Below, piece by piece: positions 15,810 to 24,848 of a stretch of DNA of 64,000 nt. Both the position numbers and the translations under genes were made by a program. Each line of letters starts with the position of its first letter. Within the stretch, counting starts at the first letter, position 1. The notes beneath the pieces were generated by a model. It made no database searches. It was not told the DNA's origin and was given only the letters and a program-made list of their open reading frames with translations. The DNA lies in NCBI GenBank assembly GCA_017744735.1, contig JAGIAR010000007.1, positions 124,001 to 188,000 on the forward strand. The letters run 5' to 3'. Source of the DNA: Novosphingobium sp. (GTDB taxonomy: Bacteria; Pseudomonadota; Alphaproteobacteria; Sphingomonadales; Sphingomonadaceae).

Positions 15810-18800
15810 TCAGTGGAAGTCGCGGGAGTTGGGGACGATCCTGACATCGCGCGGATGGCGATGGAGCGCCGGATCCCACTCTTCCGGTGCAGGCAGATCG
15901 CCAGACAGGGCGGTGAGTGCGGACGTCGCATCTGCCAGGTGATCGACGATCACATGCAGCACATCGTCCTCATATTCGACGCGCCCGCGGGCCTCGATCA
16001 GCCGCGCCCCCATCACCACCCCGCGAAACCGCGCGAACACGTCGGGCCACACGACCAGATTGGCGATCGCGCTCTCGTCTTCCAGGGTGACGAAGCACAC
16101 GCCCTTGGCGCTGCCCGGCCGCTGGCGGATCAGCACCACCCCGGCAACCTGGACCCGCGCGCGCTGCTTCTGCCGCCGCAGCTCCCCGCAGGGCGTGAAT
16201 CCGCGCGCATCCAGGCCGGAGCGCAGGAAGCTCAGCGGATGGGCCTTCAGGCTGAGCCGGTGGGTCTGGTAGTCGGCGATCACCTCTTCCGACAGCGGCA
16301 TCGCCGGAAGCGCGGCTTGGCTGCGCTCCGCCCCTTCTTCGCGCTCGCGGGCATAATCGAACAGCGGCAGCGGCACCGCCGGCACCAGGCTGCGCGACGC
16401 CCACAGCGCCTTGCGCCGGGGCAGGACGAGCGACCCGAAGCAATCGGCCGCGGCGAGTTTCTCGATCTGCGAAGCGATCAGCCTGGCCCGCTCGCGCAGC
16501 TCCGCGACATCCCGGAAGGCCCCATCCTCGGCCCGCGCATTGACCAGCGCCGCTGCCGCGTGTTCGGGAAAGCCGTCGACCTGCCGCAGGCCGAGACGCA
16601 GGGCGATGGCGCCGTCGTTCTCCTCCAGCGTCGAATCCCAATCGCTGCGGTTTACATCGACCGGCAACACAGTGACCCCGTGTTCCTGCGCATCGCGCAC
16701 GATCTGCGCCGGGGCATAGAAACCCATCGGCTGCGAATTGAGCAAGGCCGCGGCAAAGGCGGCCGGGTAATGGCACTTGATCCAGCTCGAGGCATAGACC
16801 AGCAGCGCGAAGCTGGACGCGTGGCTTTCGGGAAAGCCGTATTCGCCGAAGCCCTTGATCTGATCGAAGCAGCGGGCCGCGAATTCGGGATCGTAGCCGC
16901 GCTCGATCATCCGCCCGACCATCTTTTCCTCGTGCTGGTGCATCATCCCGCGCGAGCGGAAGGTCGCCATCGCCTTGCGCAACTGGTTCGCCTCGTCGGG
17001 CGAGAACTTGGCCGCCTCCATCGCGATCTTCATCGCCTGTTCCTGGAAGATCGGTACGCCGAAGGTGCGGTTCAGGATCGACGATAGCTCGTCGGGCGGG
17101 CCGTGCTCGGGCGACGGGCTCGGCAGATGGAACCCGGCCCTCCCCTCGCGCGAGGCCTTGCGGTGCTTGAGATAGGGATGGACCATGTTGCCCTGGATCG
17201 GCCCCGGCCGCACGATCGCGACTTCCACCACCAGATCGTAGAACTTCCGCGGCTGCAGGCGCGGCAGCATGCTCATCTGGGCGCGGCTCTCGACCTGGAA
17301 CACGCCGATCGAATCTGCCTTGCACAGCATGTCGTAGACCACCGGATCCTCGCGCGGGATGGTGTTCAGGCGGTAGCTTTTCCCGTGGTGGGCGCGGATC
17401 AGGTCGAGCGCCTTGCGGATGCAGGTGAGCATGCCCAGCGCCAGCACGTCGATCTTGAAGATCCCGAGCTCGTCGATGTCGTCCTTGTCCCATTCGATGA
17501 AGCTGCGATCGGGCATCGCGCCGTTGCCGATCGGCACCGTCTCGGTGAGCCTGTCGTTGGTCAGGATGAACCCGCCGACGTGCTGCGACAGGTGCCGCGG
17601 CATGCCGATCATCTGGTCGGTCAGCGCGATCACCCGGCGCAATTGCGGGTCCGACAGGTCCAGCCCGGTTTCCTGCGCGACATGCTCGCGGTTCACGGCA
17701 TCGCCGTGGTTGCCCCACACGGTCCGCGCCATCAGGCCGGTGACGTCCTCGGAGAGGCCCAGCGCCTTGCCCACCTCGCGCACCGCCATGCGCGGCCGGT
17801 AGTGGATCACCGTCGCGCACAGGCCGGCATGCTCGCGGCCGTATTCCTCGTAGATGTGCTGGATCACCTCCTCGCGCCGCTCGTGCTCGAAATCGACGTC
17901 GATGTCGGGCGGCTCGTCGCGCTCTTCCGACAGGAAGCGGTCGAACAGCAGCTCGTTCTCCGACGGATCGACCGCGGTGATCCCGAGGCAGAAACACACC
18001 GCCGAATTGGCTGCCGAGCCGCGCCCCTGGCACAGAATGTCCCGGCTGCGCGCGTAATCGACGATCTCCTTGATGGTGAGGAAGTAATGCGCGAGCTTCA
18101 TCCGGCCGATCAGGCCCAGCTCATGCTCCAGCGCCCCCTGCACCTTCGCGGGAATATCGCCCGAATAGAACCCCCTGGCGCCCTCCCATGACAGCACTTC
18201 GAGCTGCCGCTGGGCCGTCCTGCCCTCGGGATAGGTCTTCTCCGGATAGATGTATTTCAGATCGTCGAGGCTGAAGGCGCAGGAATCCGCCACCTCGCGC
18301 GCGGCCCTGATCGCATGGGGCCAGCGGGCGAACAGCGCCGCCATCTCCGCCGGGCTCTTGAGGTGCCGCTCGGAATTGGCGTGGAGCAGGTGCCCGGCGG
18401 CGGCGACGGTGGTCTTGTGGCGGATCGCAGTCATCACATCCTGCAGCGGGCGGCGATCGGGCGAATGGTAATGGACGTCGTTGGTCGCGAGCAGGACCAG
18501 CCCGTTGGCATTCGCCAGCGCGTCGAGTTGCTCGATCCGCGCGATATCGTCGCCGCGATGAAGATAGCTGGCGGCGAGATTGCCGAGGGTCGGGAGCAGT
18601 TCCGCCAGATGGGGAACGAGCTCGGGAAACGGCAGGGTCAGCCTGCGCGACGCCGCCGAGGCCCGCGTGCCCGCTACCGGAAAGGGGATGACGTTGCCCG
18701 CAACCGCGATCGTGAACTCTTCCGTCAGGTCTTCGGGCGGCAGCAGGATCAGCTGCACCCCTTCGGCATGCTCGGCCAGCATCGCGAGCGAGATGTCGCA

Positions 18801-19202
18801 CACGCCCTTGTCCTGCCAAGCGCCATCGAGCTTGCCCATCCGCCCGGCCGAGATCAACCGGCACAGGCGGCCATAGGCTGCCCGGTCGGCCGGATAGGCG
18901 AGGAAGGCCAGTCCCTCGACCGTCTCGATCCGGCAGCCGATCACCGGGCGCATCTTTACCTGCTTCGCCGCGCTATGAAGGCGCACGACCCCGGCCATCG
19001 TATTGCCGTCCGCGATCCCGATCGCGTCGTAGCCCAGCAACCGCGCGGTCCCGACCAGCTCGGTCGCGTGCGAGGCGCCGCGCAGGAAGGAAAAGCAGCT
19101 CACCAGGCCAAGCTCGACGAAGGGCGCGCGGGGCGGCCGATCGAGCGCTTCGGGAGCGGCCTCGATCCGCGGACGCGGCGGAGTGAGCGGGATATCGGGC
19201 AT
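15810..19202 (-). CDS. dnaE2: Error-prone DNA polymerase DnaE2 (ImuC)
   Basis: A 1130-residue C-family polymerase that performs mutagenic translesion synthesis with ImuA and ImuB. An N-terminal PHP domain begins at FVELGLVSCFSFLRGASHA, and the catalytic acids lie in PPDIDVDFEHERREE around residue 433. The OB-fold region near residue 1000 (RARVQVAGVVLIRQRPGSAK) and the DnaE2-type C-terminus follow. Length is normal for DnaE2 and shorter than replicative DnaE1. Start ATG 19202 overlaps the imuB stop by one base (TGATG). It is the last gene of the SOS operon imuA-imuB-dnaE2, whose LexA box lies at 21431-21445. Confidence 0.95.
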   Translation of the reverse strand: MPDIPLTPPRPRIEAAPEALDRPPRAPFVELGLVSCFSFLRGASHATELVGTARLLGYDAIGIADGNTMAGVVRLHSAAKQVKMRPVIGCRIETVEGLAFLAYPADRAAYGRLCRLISAGRMGKLDGAWQDKGVCDISLAMLAEHAEGVQLILLPPEDLTEEFTIAVAGNVIPFPVAGTRASAASRRLTLPFPELVPHLAELLPTLGNLAASYLHRGDDIARIEQLDALANANGLVLLATNDVHYHSPDRRPLQDVMTAIRHKTTVAAAGHLLHANSERHLKSPAEMAALFARWPHAIRAAREVADSCAFSLDDLKYIYPEKTYPEGRTAQRQLEVLSWEGARGFYSGDIPAKVQGALEHELGLIGRMKLAHYFLTIKEIVDYARSRDILCQGRGSAANSAVCFCLGITAVDPSENELLFDRFLSEERDEPPDIDVDFEHERREEVIQHIYEEYGREHAGLCATVIHYRPRMAVREVGKALGLSEDVTGLMARTVWGNHGDAVNREHVAQETGLDLSDPQLRRVIALTDQMIGMPRHLSQHVGGFILTNDRLTETVPIGNGAMPDRSFIEWDKDDIDELGIFKIDVLALGMLTCIRKALDLIRAHHGKSYRLNTIPREDPVVYDMLCKADSIGVFQVESRAQMSMLPRLQPRKFYDLVVEVAIVRPGPIQGNMVHPYLKHRKASREGRAGFHLPSPSPEHGPPDELSSILNRTFGVPIFQEQAMKIAMEAAKFSPDEANQLRKAMATFRSRGMMHQHEEKMVGRMIERGYDPEFAARCFDQIKGFGEYGFPESHASSFALLVYASSWIKCHYPAAFAAALLNSQPMGFYAPAQIVRDAQEHGVTVLPVDVNRSDWDSTLEENDGAIALRLGLRQVDGFPEHAAAALVNARAEDGAFRDVAELRERARLIASQIEKLAAADCFGSLVLPRRKALWASRSLVPAVPLPLFDYAREREEGAERSQAALPAMPLSEEVIADYQTHRLSLKAHPLSFLRSGLDARGFTPCGELRRQKQRARVQVAGVVLIRQRPGSAKGVCFVTLEDESAIANLVVWPDVFARFRGVVMGARLIEARGRVEYEDDVLHVIVDHLADATSALTALSGDLPAPEEWDPALHRHPRDVRIVPNSRDFH

Positions 19203-20776
19203 CAGGCGAACAACCCTTGCAGAAACCATTGCGGATCGCCGCCGCGACCGTCGCCGAAGAGGCCATGACGCCAGATCCAGTATCTCCGCCCCTCGTCGTC
19301 CTCGATCCGGTAATAGTCGCGCAGGCGTACGGTCGAGCGTTCGCGCCACCATTCGGGAGCGATCCGCTCGGGTCCTTCGGCACGCACGATATCGTGCACC
19401 GCCCCGCGCCAGCGGAACCGCTGCGGGGTGCCGTCAGGCGTGGCGTAGAGGACGGCAATTTCCTCAGGCTTGTCGAGCAGTTTCAAGGGCCTGTCGTTGA
19501 AAGCCAATTCTTCCTGCGAAGCCCTAACCTCCAGCGGCGGGCGCCAACGCTGGGCGCGTTCGGGGATATGGCTGGGATGGGAGACCGGGCGGCGCACCGC
19601 TGCTTCGCCGAGCCGCACCGTCAACCGGTCGATACAGGCGGCGAGCGTGGTGCCCTCCGTTTCGACCGTCTCGATATCGGTCTGTTCGATGGTGAGCGCC
19701 TCGCACCACGGAGCCCGCAGCCGCACCAACTCGATCCCGAAGCCGGCGTCGAGATCGTCGAGCTTTGCCGCGAACAGGCGCGCGATATGCGCCGGATCGC
19801 GGGTGGCGGCTGCGAATTCCAGCGGACGGACGGCGACGTCTCCGTCGACCCGCCACAGGCCGAGTTCGAGCCGCCTGGCGCCACTCCCCCGGCCTTCGAG
19901 CAGCCGCGCCATGTCGCCCGCCAGATCGGCCACCACCACATCGAGCAATTCGCGATGGCGGATAGGTTCGAGCAGGCGGCGCTGGGCCAGCGGCACTTCC
20001 TCGGCGACCACCGGCAGCAGCGGTTCGGCGGCAAGACCGAGCAGCTGGTCGAGCCGGATCAGCGGATTGGCGGCGGGATCGCGGCGGTTACGGAAGCGGC
20101 GCTGGAGCGCGTCGCGTCCGATCCCGCGAAGATCGCCGATCCGCTTGAGCCCGAGCCGGCGCAGGACCAGCAGCACCTCGGGAGCGAGGCGCAATCCGGC
20201 GACCGGGAGCGGATCGAGCAGCGCTTCCTCGCCGCTGCGCAGGATCGGCCGGCGGCGCGCGCAATGCACCAGCGCCCAGGCCGCCCCCGCGGTCGGAGCG
20301 ATCGCAACCCTCGCGGCAAGCCCGCGCGCCGCCATGCAGGCCTGGGCTTCCTCCAGCATCGCCGCCTCACCGCCGAACAGATGCGCGACCGCGGTGACGT
20401 CGACCAGCAACCCGTCGGGCGCGTCCATCCCGCTCCATGGGCCCCAGCGCTGCGCCCACAACGCAAGACGTTCGAGGAACGCCCGGTCGCCCTCCGGATC
20501 CGCAGGCCTTACCGCCAGCCGGGGATGGATGCTGCGCGCATCGGCAAGCAGCATGCCGAGGCGAATTCCCACCGCCAGCGCTGCGGCATTGACCGCCTCG
20601 ATTCGCGGACCGTGGGCGGTTTCGGCGATCAGGGCGAGCGGGGCGGCATCCGCACCCTCCCCTGCCTTGCAGCGTTCAGAGTGCCGCCAGCGATCGATCG
20701 CCAGGCACGGCAGCCAGATCGCCATGATCCGCCGCTGCCCCCTGGGATGGGCCGGCGACGAGCCTGGTTCCGTCAT
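19202..20776 (-). CDS. imuB: ImuB, Y-family polymerase-like mutasome scaffold
   Basis: A 524-residue Y-family polymerase homologue that lacks catalysis and acts as the hub joining DnaE2, ImuA and the beta clamp. The N-terminus MAIWLPCLAIDRWRH matches the ImuB start pattern. The palm region DGLLVDVTAVAHLFGGE replaces the SxDE catalytic motif of active Y-family polymerases, consistent with loss of activity. A helix-hairpin-helix-like LGLKRIGDLRGIGRDAL is near residue 215. The C-terminal domain contains EWWRERSTVRLRDYYRIED, typical of ImuB. The start is ATG 20776, overlapping imuA by 101 bp; ATG 20725 is an alternative that removes 17 residues. Confidence 0.92.
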   Translation of the reverse strand: MTEPGSSPAHPRGQRRIMAIWLPCLAIDRWRHSERCKAGEGADAAPLALIAETAHGPRIEAVNAAALAVGIRLGMLLADARSIHPRLAVRPADPEGDRAFLERLALWAQRWGPWSGMDAPDGLLVDVTAVAHLFGGEAAMLEEAQACMAARGLAARVAIAPTAGAAWALVHCARRRPILRSGEEALLDPLPVAGLRLAPEVLLVLRRLGLKRIGDLRGIGRDALQRRFRNRRDPAANPLIRLDQLLGLAAEPLLPVVAEEVPLAQRRLLEPIRHRELLDVVVADLAGDMARLLEGRGSGARRLELGLWRVDGDVAVRPLEFAAATRDPAHIARLFAAKLDDLDAGFGIELVRLRAPWCEALTIEQTDIETVETEGTTLAACIDRLTVRLGEAAVRRPVSHPSHIPERAQRWRPPLEVRASQEELAFNDRPLKLLDKPEEIAVLYATPDGTPQRFRWRGAVHDIVRAEGPERIAPEWWRERSTVRLRDYYRIEDDEGRRYWIWRHGLFGDGRGGDPQWFLQGLFA

Positions 20777-21404
20777 CGTGCAAAATCCATTCTCCTTGGC
20801 GGTATCCGCGCGCGCGGAACAGCTCCGCGCGCCAGCTCGGCGTTCCGGGCGCCGCGGGGTTCCAGCGCCTCGGCGGCGAGGTGGAGGAATGCACTTCCCA
20901 CCGCATCCGCGCCGAGGAGAGATCGCGCCGGGCGTCGAGCCGGATCAGGAACAGCGGCACGCCATGGCGCTCCGCCGCGAGACTCAGGCGGCGCGAGGCG
21001 GTGAGCCCAAGCGCCTTGGGGTTTCCTGTCAGTTCCCCGATCACACAGGCCAGTTCGCGGCAGCGCAGCCCTTCCTCCAGCGCGAACAGGGCATCCTCCG
21101 GGGTCTGGGCAGCGACATGGATCAGCCGCGCGCGCAATTCGGCCGGAAGGCCCGCGCGACAGGGACGCCCGCCGAGGCGGATCGCATTGCGGTCCTGCAC
21201 CCACAGGATCGCGCGGCGACCCTCCGCCAGGCCCGAGGCCCGCAGCCCGTCGAGCGCAAGCGACAGCGCCATTCCCGCCCCGCTCGCCTCTGCCGCCGGG
21301 GCGAAGATCTCGCTGTGCCGGTCGGCCACAAGGCCCGGACGCCAATGCGCCGCCGCCGCGGAAACGGCAGCCGCGAAAGGGGAGGGAAAGGCCTGGGCAG
21401 TCAT
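20676..21404 (-). CDS. imuA: ImuA, RecA-like mutasome regulator
   Basis: A 242-residue protein of the ImuA/SulA-like family. HSEIFAPAAEASGAGMAL carries the family start pattern, RAILWVQDRNAIRLGGRPC follows, and TPEDALFALEEGLRC and RRLSLAAERHGVPLFLIRLD give a RecA-fold-like core without an intact Walker A. ImuA promotes mutasome assembly through RecA and ImuB contacts in other bacteria. The start ATG 21404 is 26 bp from a perfect LexA box, so it heads the SOS-induced operon. The 3' end runs well into imuB, which is usual for this cassette. Confidence 0.88.
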   Translation of the reverse strand: MTAQAFPSPFAAAVSAAAAHWRPGLVADRHSEIFAPAAEASGAGMALSLALDGLRASGLAEGRRAILWVQDRNAIRLGGRPCRAGLPAELRARLIHVAAQTPEDALFALEEGLRCRELACVIGELTGNPKALGLTASRRLSLAAERHGVPLFLIRLDARRDLSSARMRWEVHSSTSPPRRWNPAAPGTPSWRAELFRARGYRQGEWILHDDGTRLVAGPSQGAAADHGDLAAVPGDRSLAAL

Positions 21405-21430
21405 GCGAATCGGAACATCCGGAAATCTAT

Positions 21431-21445
21431 GTTCCTATTATGTTC
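21431..21445. promoter_or_regulatory. LexA (SOS) box of the imuA-imuB-dnaE2 operon
   Basis: GTTCCTATTATGTTC matches the alphaproteobacterial SOS operator GTTC-N7-GTTC perfectly (GTTC at 21431-21434 and 21442-21445; read from the imu strand it is GAAC-N7-GAAC). It lies 26 bp before the imuA start codon and just beyond the end of the acetyltransferase gene. LexA should repress the operon until DNA damage. Confidence 0.9.
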
Positions 21446-21457
21446 TCATCGGCCCGA

Positions 21458-22252
21458 CTAGGCAAGCTTCTCCCATGCAGCAGCGAGATCCGCCGGATCG
21501 AGCTTCAGCCCGGTTTCGGCGATCAGCGCCTCGAACTCCCCGAAGTCCCGCAATTCCCTGCTCTCGCTTCCTTCCGCGCGCTCGATCGTGAGCATCCGGT
21601 CGAACAGGCCGTAGCGCGCGTCGCCGAGATAGGCGTTGAGCATCAGATGCGAGCCGAAGGGCGCCTGGTTCCAGGTCGCGCACAGATGATTGGCGGCGGC
21701 GACCTCGCCATCGCTCACGTAGGCGCCGTCGAAGGCGTACACCTGCGCCCACCCGGCGGTGGCGAGCCGTTCGAGCACGACCTCGCCGCTGTCGGGGTCA
21801 TCGATCAGCCGGAAGGTGCCGTTGGGCGCCCGCTGTTCCGCGCGCGAGGCGAGATCGAGCGGCATCAGCGAGCCTGGCCCGCCGAAGCCCGCATCGGCGA
21901 GAAACCGCCTGCCTTCCACCTTGACCCGCAGGACCAGATGGGTGCGCGGAGCCTGCTTTCCCGCCCGCATCCGCACCCGCGCCAGCATCCGCACGACCGG
22001 AAAGCCGAGCGCGCGCAGCGCTTGCTCGAACAGCGAGTTCAACTCGTGGCAATAGCCGCCCCGCCCGTGCCCGACGATCTTGGCGGACAGCGCATCGGGC
22101 TCGAGTGCCGGAATTCGCCCCAGCAGCGGATCGAAATTCTCGAACACGACCGCGCGCAACTGCGCCTGCTGCAGCGCCGCCAGACCGGCCGTGTCAGGAC
22201 GAACCGGATCGACCCCGACCCGGGCGCAATAGGCGGCGAGGTCGAACGGCAC
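21458..22252 (-). CDS. Arylamine N-acetyltransferase (NAT)
   Basis: A 264-residue acetyl-CoA-dependent enzyme that acetylates arylamines and hydrazines. The catalytic triad is in the normal places: Cys68 in GRGGYCHELN, His105 in APRTHLVLRV and Asp120 in RRFLADAGFGG. The C-terminal lid region (ATWNQAPFGSHLMLN) is typical. It starts with GTG 22252, only 2 bp after the permease stop, so it is probably translated by coupling with that gene. Its 3' end lies 12 bp from the LexA box of the imu operon, whose genes run in the same direction. Confidence 0.9.
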   Translation of the reverse strand: MPFDLAAYCARVGVDPVRPDTAGLAALQQAQLRAVVFENFDPLLGRIPALEPDALSAKIVGHGRGGYCHELNSLFEQALRALGFPVVRMLARVRMRAGKQAPRTHLVLRVKVEGRRFLADAGFGGPGSLMPLDLASRAEQRAPNGTFRLIDDPDSGEVVLERLATAGWAQVYAFDGAYVSDGEVAAANHLCATWNQAPFGSHLMLNAYLGDARYGLFDRMLTIERAEGSESRELRDFGEFEALIAETGLKLDPADLAAAWEKLA

Positions 22253-22254
22253 GT

Positions 22255-23853
22255 CTACTCGTCGGCTTCACCCGGAACGGGAATCCCCGGCAGCGGCGCG
22301 GCAGCGACCGGCGGGGCATCCGGATCGAGTTCCGGCACATCCACGATCCCGCGGGCGAGATTGCTGTGCGCACGGCTGTAGCCGAAATAGATCGCCAGGC
22401 CGATCACGCCCCAGATCGGCAGGAACAGCATCGCCTGCATCGGCAGGTTGAAGAACAGGAACACGCAGCCGACGATCGTCAGCGGAGCGACGAACCACAC
22501 GAAAGGCACGCGGAAATGGCGCTTGCGGGCCGGATCGGTCCTGCGCAGCACCAGCAGCGCGATCGCCACCATCATGAACGCATAGAGCGTGCCGGCATTG
22601 GAAATGTCGGCCAACTGTCCCACCGGAAAGAAGGCCGCGCCGATCGCCACCAGCCCGCCGGTGATCGCGGTCACGATATGCGGCGTCTTGAACCTGGGAT
22701 GCACCTTGCTCAGCACTTCGGGCAGCAACCCGTCGCGGCTCATCACGAAGAAGATGCGGGTCTGGCCGAACAGCAGCACCAGGATCACCGAGGGCAGAGC
22801 GAGGAAGGCCGCGATGCCGAGCAGATTGCCGACGCCCGAGAAGCCGATCGTGCGCAGCACATGCGCCAGCGCCTCGTTCGAGCAGACCAGTGCCTGCGCA
22901 TGTTCGGGCATGGCGCACTGGCGGGCGAGCTCTTCGGAACCGGCCGGGAACGGCACACCGTCCGGCCCCATGATCGGCTGCCCGCCGATGGTCGCGATCG
23001 CCCCGCCGGCAACGAGGATGTAGAACACGGTGCAGATCAGCAGCGATCCGATCAGCCCGATCGGCACGTTGCGTTGCGGGTTCTTGGTTTCTTCGGCCGC
23101 GGTCGAGACGGAGTCGAAGCCGACATAGGCGAAGAAGATCGTCGCCGCCGCGCCGACTGCGCCGACGCCGGTGCCGAAGCCGCCGAACACGCCGGCCGGA
23201 AGGAAGGGATTGAACTTGTCGGCCGAGAAGGACGGGCTGGTGTAGGTCAGCGCAACGAAGGCGGTCAGCGCGACGATCTTGATCACCACCAGCGCGGCAT
23301 TGACCTTGGCGCTTTCGCTGGTGCCGACAATCAGCAGGCCGGTGACCAGCAGGGCGATCACGAAGGCCGGCAGGTTGATCACGCCCCCCGCCGCGCCGCC
23401 AAGCGCGAGCGGCCCCGCCTCTAGCGCCGCGGGCAAGTCTATATGCAAAAAGCCGTGAAGGATGGTGCCGGTAAAATAGCCCGACCATCCGACCGACACC
23501 GCCGCCGCCGCGATCGCATATTCCATGATCAGCGCCCAGCCGACCGTCCAGGCGAGCAATTCGCCGATCGTCGCATAGCTGTAGGTATAGGCGCTGCCGG
23601 CCACCGGGATCATCGAGGCGATCTCGGCATAGCACAGCGCCGCGACCACGCAGATCGCCCCGGCGATCGCGAAGGCGAGCATCAGGCCCGGTCCGGCCTT
23701 CTGCGCCCCGGCCGAGGTCAGCACGAAAATGCCGGTGCCGATCACGCTGCCGATCCCGAGCAATGTGAGCTGGAACCAGCCGAGCGAGCGATGCAGCGAT
23801 TTCTTCTCCGCCGTCGCGAGGATCGCGTCGAGCGGTTTGATGCGGCCTAGCAT
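22255..23853 (-). CDS. APC-family amino-acid permease (cationic amino-acid transporter type)
   Basis: A 532-residue transporter with about 12-14 membrane segments. The APC signature is at the start of helix 1 (LTLLGIGSVIGTGIFVLTSA, residues about 29-48), followed by CYAEIASMIPVAGSAYTYSY and the conserved FFAYVGFDSVSTAAEETKNP near residue 245. A long loop with IGGQPIMGPDGVPFPAGSEE (near 310) resembles the extracellular loop of CAT-type permeases. The C-terminus is a Pro/Ala/Asp-rich tail (about 505-532). Start ATG 23853. The substrate is probably a cationic or neutral amino acid; it cannot be fixed from sequence. The coupled NAT gene follows. Confidence 0.85.
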   Translation of the reverse strand: MLGRIKPLDAILATAEKKSLHRSLGWFQLTLLGIGSVIGTGIFVLTSAGAQKAGPGLMLAFAIAGAICVVAALCYAEIASMIPVAGSAYTYSYATIGELLAWTVGWALIMEYAIAAAAVSVGWSGYFTGTILHGFLHIDLPAALEAGPLALGGAAGGVINLPAFVIALLVTGLLIVGTSESAKVNAALVVIKIVALTAFVALTYTSPSFSADKFNPFLPAGVFGGFGTGVGAVGAAATIFFAYVGFDSVSTAAEETKNPQRNVPIGLIGSLLICTVFYILVAGGAIATIGGQPIMGPDGVPFPAGSEELARQCAMPEHAQALVCSNEALAHVLRTIGFSGVGNLLGIAAFLALPSVILVLLFGQTRIFFVMSRDGLLPEVLSKVHPRFKTPHIVTAITGGLVAIGAAFFPVGQLADISNAGTLYAFMMVAIALLVLRRTDPARKRHFRVPFVWFVAPLTIVGCVFLFFNLPMQAMLFLPIWGVIGLAIYFGYSRAHSNLARGIVDVPELDPDAPPVAAAPLPGIPVPGEADE

Positions 23854-23966
23854 AGATGTTCCCTCACAGACCCCGGGTAAGCGGGCGAAGCTAGCGGCAA
23901 GCCGGCCTTTGGCAAGGGGTTACTGTCGCCCTTCCCCGATCTCTACTCAGCGTCTAGAAGCGCGCC

Positions 23967-24836
23967 ATGTCCACCACCTTCACCATCGACACCTCCACCA
24001 GCCGCGCCAATCCGACCCCGGCCCCGATGCGGCGGCTGACCGTGCCGAAACTGCGCGCACGCAAGGCGGACGGCGTGACCCGCGAGCCGATCGTGATGCT
24101 GACCGCCTATACAGCGCGCCAGGCACAACTGCTCGACCAGCACTGCGATCTGCTGCTTGTGGGGGACTCGCTCGGCCAGGTGATCTACGGCCTGCCCTCA
24201 AGCGTGCCGGTGACCCTGGAGATGATGGCCAACCATGGCGCCGCGGTGGTGCGCGGATCCTATCACGCGGTGGTTGCGGTCGACATGCCGTTCGGCTCCT
24301 ACGAGCAGTCCCCGGCCCAGGCCTTCGAGAGCGCATCCTACCTGCTCAAGCAGACCGGCTGCGCGGCGGTGAAGCTGGAAGGCGGCGCGGCAATGGCCGA
24401 GACGGTTGCCTTCCTCGTCCAGCGCGGAATCCCGGTGATCGGCCATGTCGGGCTGACCCCGCAGGCGGTCAATGTGCTCGGCGGCTACGGCCCGCGCGGC
24501 CGGAGCGAAGCGGAGGCGGAGAAGATCGTCGGCGACGCTACCGCGCTCGACGCGGCCGGCGCCTTTGCGATCGTGATCGAAGGCGTGGTCGAACCGCTGG
24601 CAATCGCCCTCACCAAAGCCGTCGCCTGCCCGACCATCGGCATCGGCGCTTCGGCCCAGTGCGATGGGCAGGTGCTGGTGACCGAAGACATGCTCGGCAT
24701 GTTCGAACGGGTGCCGCGGTTCGTCAAACGCTACGAAGACATCGCGGCGACCATCTCCGCGGCCGCGGAAAAATATGCTGCGGAAGTACGCGCCCGCGCC
24801 TTTCCCGGTGCCGACCAGACCTATCAGCCCGAATAG
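23967..24836 (+). CDS. panB: 3-methyl-2-oxobutanoate hydroxymethyltransferase PanB
   Basis: A 289-residue enzyme that makes ketopantoate from alpha-ketoisovalerate and methylene-THF, the first step of pantothenate and CoA synthesis. The metal-binding residues are in [14 protein letters not shown] and [25 protein letters not shown] and [14 protein letters not shown] supply the substrate-site Lys/Glu and His. A Ser/Thr-rich leader of about 22 residues precedes the conserved [16 protein letters not shown] 23967 was chosen; ATG at the MRRL position is an alternative. The DUF475 gene begins 12 bp after it. Confidence 0.95.
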   Translation: MSTTFTIDTSTSRANPTPAPMRRLTVPKLRARKADGVTREPIVMLTAYTARQAQLLDQHCDLLLVGDSLGQVIYGLPSSVPVTLEMMANHGAAVVRGSYHAVVAVDMPFGSYEQSPAQAFESASYLLKQTGCAAVKLEGGAAMAETVAFLVQRGIPVIGHVGLTPQAVNVLGGYGPRGRSEAEAEKIVGDATALDAAGAFAIVIEGVVEPLAIALTKAVACPTIGIGASAQCDGQVLVTEDMLGMFERVPRFVKRYEDIAATISAAAEKYAAEVRARAFPGADQTYQPE

Positions 24837-24848
24837 AGAGCCAGAACC

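Noticed and set aside
15783..19268. Several plus-strand frames (434, 362 and 317 codons) opposite dnaE2
   Set aside because: All are antisense to dnaE2, lack ribosome sites and have no recognisable domains.
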